This document shows, piece by piece, positions 61,514 to 64,000 of a DNA stretch of 64,000 nucleotides. Position numbers and translations under genes: made by a program. Origin of the DNA: JABDIP01 sp965237625. GTDB taxonomy: Bacteria > Pseudomonadota > Alphaproteobacteria > DSM-16000 > Inquilinaceae. Position 1 is the first letter of the stretch. Each line of letters opens with the position of its first letter. The DNA lies in contig CBDEGD010000018.1 in the NCBI GenBank assembly GCA_965237625.1, positions 1 through 64,000 of the forward strand, read 5' to 3'. Below the pieces are notes generated by a model that ran no database searches, was not told the origin of the DNA, and saw only the letters and a list, made by a program, of their open reading frames with translations.

Positions 61514-62194
61514 TTATCCCATGCGCTGCAGCGCCCTGACCTCGCTGGCGATTGCCACAAGCGCCCGGTCCTGGATTCCGGCCGAGGCCAGGGCGCCGAC
61601 CAACTCGTAGACATAGTCGCAGCCGCGCCCGAGCATGCCCTGCGCGGTGGCCAGCGTGTCGACGATCTCCGCTCGCGGCAGCCGTCCGGCATACATCGGG
61701 TGGGTCTTGTTCATCACGAAGGTGATGGCGCGACGATCCGGTCCGGCGCCATCCACCACGACCCAGCGCGGCTCGTAGCTGCCGACGATCATCTCGCGCT
61801 TCCACAAGATCCAGCTTTCCTGCGCCACATCCTCGGCCGGAATTCGATAGGCGACCCCGGTACAGGATCCGCCGGCTTCAAGCCCCAGCATCAGCCCCGG
61901 CCGATCCGGCGTGCCCCGGCCGAGATGAGTGCGCAGACAAAAACGGCGGTGGTATCCATGCAGGCGTGCCGGACGGCGTTCCGCATGGTGAAAGGCCGGA
62001 TTCCAGATCAGCGAGCCATAGGCGAACACCCAAAGATCCTGACCGGCACGATCGGCGAGCAGCCCATCCCGGGAGCGCTTCAATTCGGCGTCGCTCAGGA
62101 TACGGGTCTCGGGATCGACGGTGCGGATCATTTCCGCCAGCTGCCCCGACAGAATCGACTCCCGGGTCAGCGGCACGGTGGCAATTTTTGTCAT
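61514..62194 (-). CDS. Gamma-glutamylcyclotransferase, ChaC-like
   Basis: A cytoplasmic protein of 226 residues. The family signature LWVFAYGSLIWNPAFHHAERRPARLHGYHRRFCL lies at about residues 54-87 (YGSLIWNP at 59-66 binds the gamma-glutamyl group). RGTPDRPGLMLGLEAGGSCTGVAYRIPAEDV follows, then a conserved WILWKREMIVGSY. ChaC-type enzymes cleave gamma-glutamyl peptides, mainly glutathione, to 5-oxoproline. It sits inside the hut region between hutG (convergent) and hutI (same strand, 71 bases away) but is not known to belong to the pathway. Confidence 0.88.
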   Translation of the reverse strand: MTKIATVPLTRESILSGQLAEMIRTVDPETRILSDAELKRSRDGLLADRAGQDLWVFAYGSLIWNPAFHHAERRPARLHGYHRRFCLRTHLGRGTPDRPGLMLGLEAGGSCTGVAYRIPAEDVAQESWILWKREMIVGSYEPRWVVVDGAGPDRRAITFVMNKTHPMYAGRLPRAEIVDTLATAQGMLGRGCDYVYELVGALASAGIQDRALVAIASEVRALQRMG

Positions 62195-62265
62195 TCAACT
62201 TTGCGGGTGCTGGTTATCGGGTGACGCGGACCATCGCCCGCAGGGACCATTGTTGGCAACAAAGA

Positions 62266-63504
62266 TCACTGCGCGAACTCAACCGATTGCCCGCCGCATA
62301 TGATCCCGGCGCACGGATTGAAGCCGATCCGGTACGACAGTTCCGCCGGCACCGCAATGTCCCAGAGGACAAAATCCGCCGCAAGGCCGGGTGCCAGCCG
62401 GCCGCATTCATCCTCCAGCCCAAGGGCCGCCGCGGCGTTCCGGGTCACCCCGGCCAATGCCTCCTCCGGCGTCAGGCGAAACAGGGTGCAGGCCATGTTG
62501 AGCATCAAGAGCAAAGAGGTGACCGGCGCGCTGCCGGGATTGCAATCGGTGGCGATGGCTATCGGAACGCCGTGGCGCCGGAACAGGTCGACCGGCGGCA
62601 GCTTCGTCTCGCGAAGGAAGTAGAACGCACCCGGCAGCAGGACCGCGACCGTGCCGGCCTCGGCCATCGCCTCCACGGATTTCTCGGAGGTGAATTCCAG
62701 ATGGTCGGCGGACAGGGCATCATACGCGGCCGCCAATCCGCCGCCATTCTGATCGGTAAGCTGGTCTGCGTGCAGGCGTACGGGCAGCCTGAGTTCGGCA
62801 GCCGCCTCAAAGACCCGGGCGACCTGTTTCGGGCTAAACGCAATCTTCTCGCCAAACGCATCGACCGCGTCCACCAGCCCTTCGGCCGCGATATGAGGCA
62901 TTACCTGGCGGCACACCAGATCGAGATAGCCATCGGCATCGCCCTTGTATTCTGGCGGCAACGCATGCGCCCCGAGAAACGTACGACGTACGCGTACGCC
63001 CAATCGTTCGCCCAGGCGCCCGGCGACCTGAAGCATCCGCCTCTCGGTCTCCAGGTCCAGCCCGTAGCCGGACTTGATCTCGACTGTCGTCACCCCTTCG
63101 CGGCGCAAAGCATCGAACCGCGTTCGGGCGGATTGGAACAGGGTCTCCGCATCGGCGGCACGGGTGGCCGCGACCGTGGACAGGATACCCCCGCCGGCAC
63201 GGGCGATCTCTTCATATGTCGCGCCTTTGAGCCGCAGGGCAAACTCGTTCGCGCGATCTCCGCCGTAGACGAGATGGGTGTGGCAGTCGATCAGTCCCGG
63301 CGTGATCCAACGGCCGCCGCAATCATGCACCGACCGGGCAAGTTCCTCCGGCGCGGCGGACAAGTCGGCGCGGCGGCCGACCCAGGCGATCCGTCTGTCC
63401 CGCACGCCGACCGCCCCGTCCAGGACCGCGCCGTACCCGCCGTCGTCGACAAGGTCCGGCGCCATAGTGGCGAGGTGGGCGTTCAGCCATAACGCATCCC
63501 ACAT
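62266..63504 (-). CDS. hutI: Imidazolonepropionase
   Basis: An amidohydrolase of 412 residues that opens 4-imidazolone-5-propionate to N-formimidoyl-L-glutamate. Motifs: WITPGLIDCHTHLVYGGDRANEFALRLKG (metal ligands His75 and His77), EGVTTVEIKSGYGLDLETERRML, RRTFLGAHALPPEYKG, VRLHADQLTDQNGG, ALSADHLEFTSEKSVEAMA, and PVTSLLLMLNMACTLFRLTPEEALAGVTRNAAAALG. Length is typical. It is divergent from hutF (86 bases between), on the opposite strand to hutUHG. Confidence 0.96.
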   Translation of the reverse strand: MWDALWLNAHLATMAPDLVDDGGYGAVLDGAVGVRDRRIAWVGRRADLSAAPEELARSVHDCGGRWITPGLIDCHTHLVYGGDRANEFALRLKGATYEEIARAGGGILSTVAATRAADAETLFQSARTRFDALRREGVTTVEIKSGYGLDLETERRMLQVAGRLGERLGVRVRRTFLGAHALPPEYKGDADGYLDLVCRQVMPHIAAEGLVDAVDAFGEKIAFSPKQVARVFEAAAELRLPVRLHADQLTDQNGGGLAAAYDALSADHLEFTSEKSVEAMAEAGTVAVLLPGAFYFLRETKLPPVDLFRRHGVPIAIATDCNPGSAPVTSLLLMLNMACTLFRLTPEEALAGVTRNAAAALGLEDECGRLAPGLAADFVLWDIAVPAELSYRIGFNPCAGIICGGQSVEFAQ

Positions 63505-63590
63505 GGCGTTGTCCCTCAGTCTGGGTTACGGTCCGGCGACCGGTCTTCACCGGTTATCGTCCACCCGCGCCGAGACTGGCAAGCCCCGCG

Positions 63591-64000
63591 ATGACCGCCT
63601 ATTTCGCTCCGACCGCCCTGCTACCCGATGGCTGGGCCGACGCCGTCCGCATCGAGGCCGACGCCACTGGCGCCATCACCGCGGTCACGGCGAAGTCCGA
63701 ATCCCGGAACGCCTCCATTCTGACCGGCCCGGTCGTGCCGGGCATGCCGAACCTGCATAGCCACGCATTCCAACGCGCCATGGCCGGTTGGGCCGAGCGC
63801 GCCGGCAGCGGCGGCGACTTCTGGGGCTGGCGTGAGACCATGTACCGGTTCCTGGCCCGGCTCGGCCCGGATGAGCTCGAAGCCGTCGCAGCCCAGCTCT
63901 ATATCGAGATGCTGAAGGCCGGTTATACGGCGGTTGGCGAGTTCCACTACGTCCACAGGGATCCGACGGGCGCTTCCTATGAGGCGCCGTCGGAGATGTC
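63591..64000 (+). CDS. hutF: Formimidoylglutamate deiminase, 5' part (runs off the window)
   Basis: From ATG 63591 the frame stays open to the window end (136 codons). MTAYFAPTALLPDGWADAVRIEAD is followed by GPVVPGMPNLHSHAFQRAMAGWAERAG, the HutF form of the amidohydrolase HxH metal motif, then DFWGWRETMYRFLARLGPDELEAVAAQLYIEMLKAGYTAVGEFHYVH. HutF removes ammonia from N-formimidoylglutamate to give N-formylglutamate, which HutG then hydrolyses. Its presence defines the five-enzyme route. The 3' end is outside the window. Confidence 0.92.
   Translation, partial: MTAYFAPTALLPDGWADAVRIEADATGAITAVTAKSESRNASILTGPVVPGMPNLHSHAFQRAMAGWAERAGSGGDFWGWRETMYRFLARLGPDELEAVAAQLYIEMLKAGYTAVGEFHYVHRDPTGASYEAPSEM

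Overview
The window is a GC-rich (visibly about two-thirds G+C) piece of bacterial chromosome, most likely from an alphaproteobacterium of the Rhodospirillales type. The evidence is a PleC/DivJ/PdhS-like histidine kinase preceded by a full CtrA box, dispersed palindromic repeats of the alphaproteobacterial SPSPLVGEGRGEG and PG-DPG kinds, ABC sugar importers with Gfo/Idh/MocA dehydrogenases, and a five-step hut pathway using HutF. No rRNA, tRNA, CRISPR array, prophage or replication origin was recognised.

Layout. 1-3.7 kb (minus): a translationally coupled trio (FGGY/xylulokinase-like kinase, di-haem cytochrome, FG-GAP/ASPIC-like protein) broken by many one-base indels; the last gene runs off the left edge. 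4.2-6.3 kb: sensor kinase. 6.3-10 kb (minus): sugar dehydrogenase, sugar isomerase/epimerase and M23 peptidase. 10.0-10.4 kb: a knot of hairpin repeats. 10.4-17.2 kb (minus): the DUF1302 - DUF1329 - YCF48-like - RND transporter envelope cluster. 17.2-20.6 kb: an uncharacterised two-gene cassette (lipoprotein plus partner) present twice in tandem. Each copy has the same palindrome and a matching sigma70-type promoter, and IS debris lies between them; this is the most unusual region. 20.8-23.7 kb: AzlC/AzlD exporter, a DUF6635-like protein, and a decayed metal-ABC permease beside an AT-rich island with an orphan palindromic operator.

23.7-33.1 kb: peptidoglycan amino-sugar recycling (MFS, anmK, serine hydrolase, beta-barrel, murQ, NamZ-like muramidase, sugar kinase, SIS isomerase, nagA). 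Together these would turn anhydro-MurNAc, MurNAc and GlcNAc into fructose-6-phosphate. 33.1-39.3 kb: assorted single genes, including a stand-alone acyl carrier protein. 39.4-42.5 kb (minus): a sugar ABC importer. 42.7-43.9 kb: an intact ISAs1-family element with a perfect 10-bp target duplication. 44-49 kb: VOC protein, DoxX, glycosyltransferase, acyl-CoA dehydrogenase and CoA-transferase.

49.3-55.7 kb (minus): LacI regulator, sugar-binding protein, two unusually large permeases and a GH63-like hydrolase, probably for uptake and cleavage of a glucosidic compatible solute. 56.1-57.1 kb: a solute-binding protein with a strong terminator. 57.3-64 kb: histidine utilisation (hutU, hutH, hutG, a ChaC-like gene and hutI on the minus strand, and the start of hutF).

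Beyond 4 kb only two frameshifts were noticed (17103-17106 and 18602-18606), both at G runs. Those two and the dense cluster at 1-3.7 kb may be sequence errors rather than real pseudogenes.
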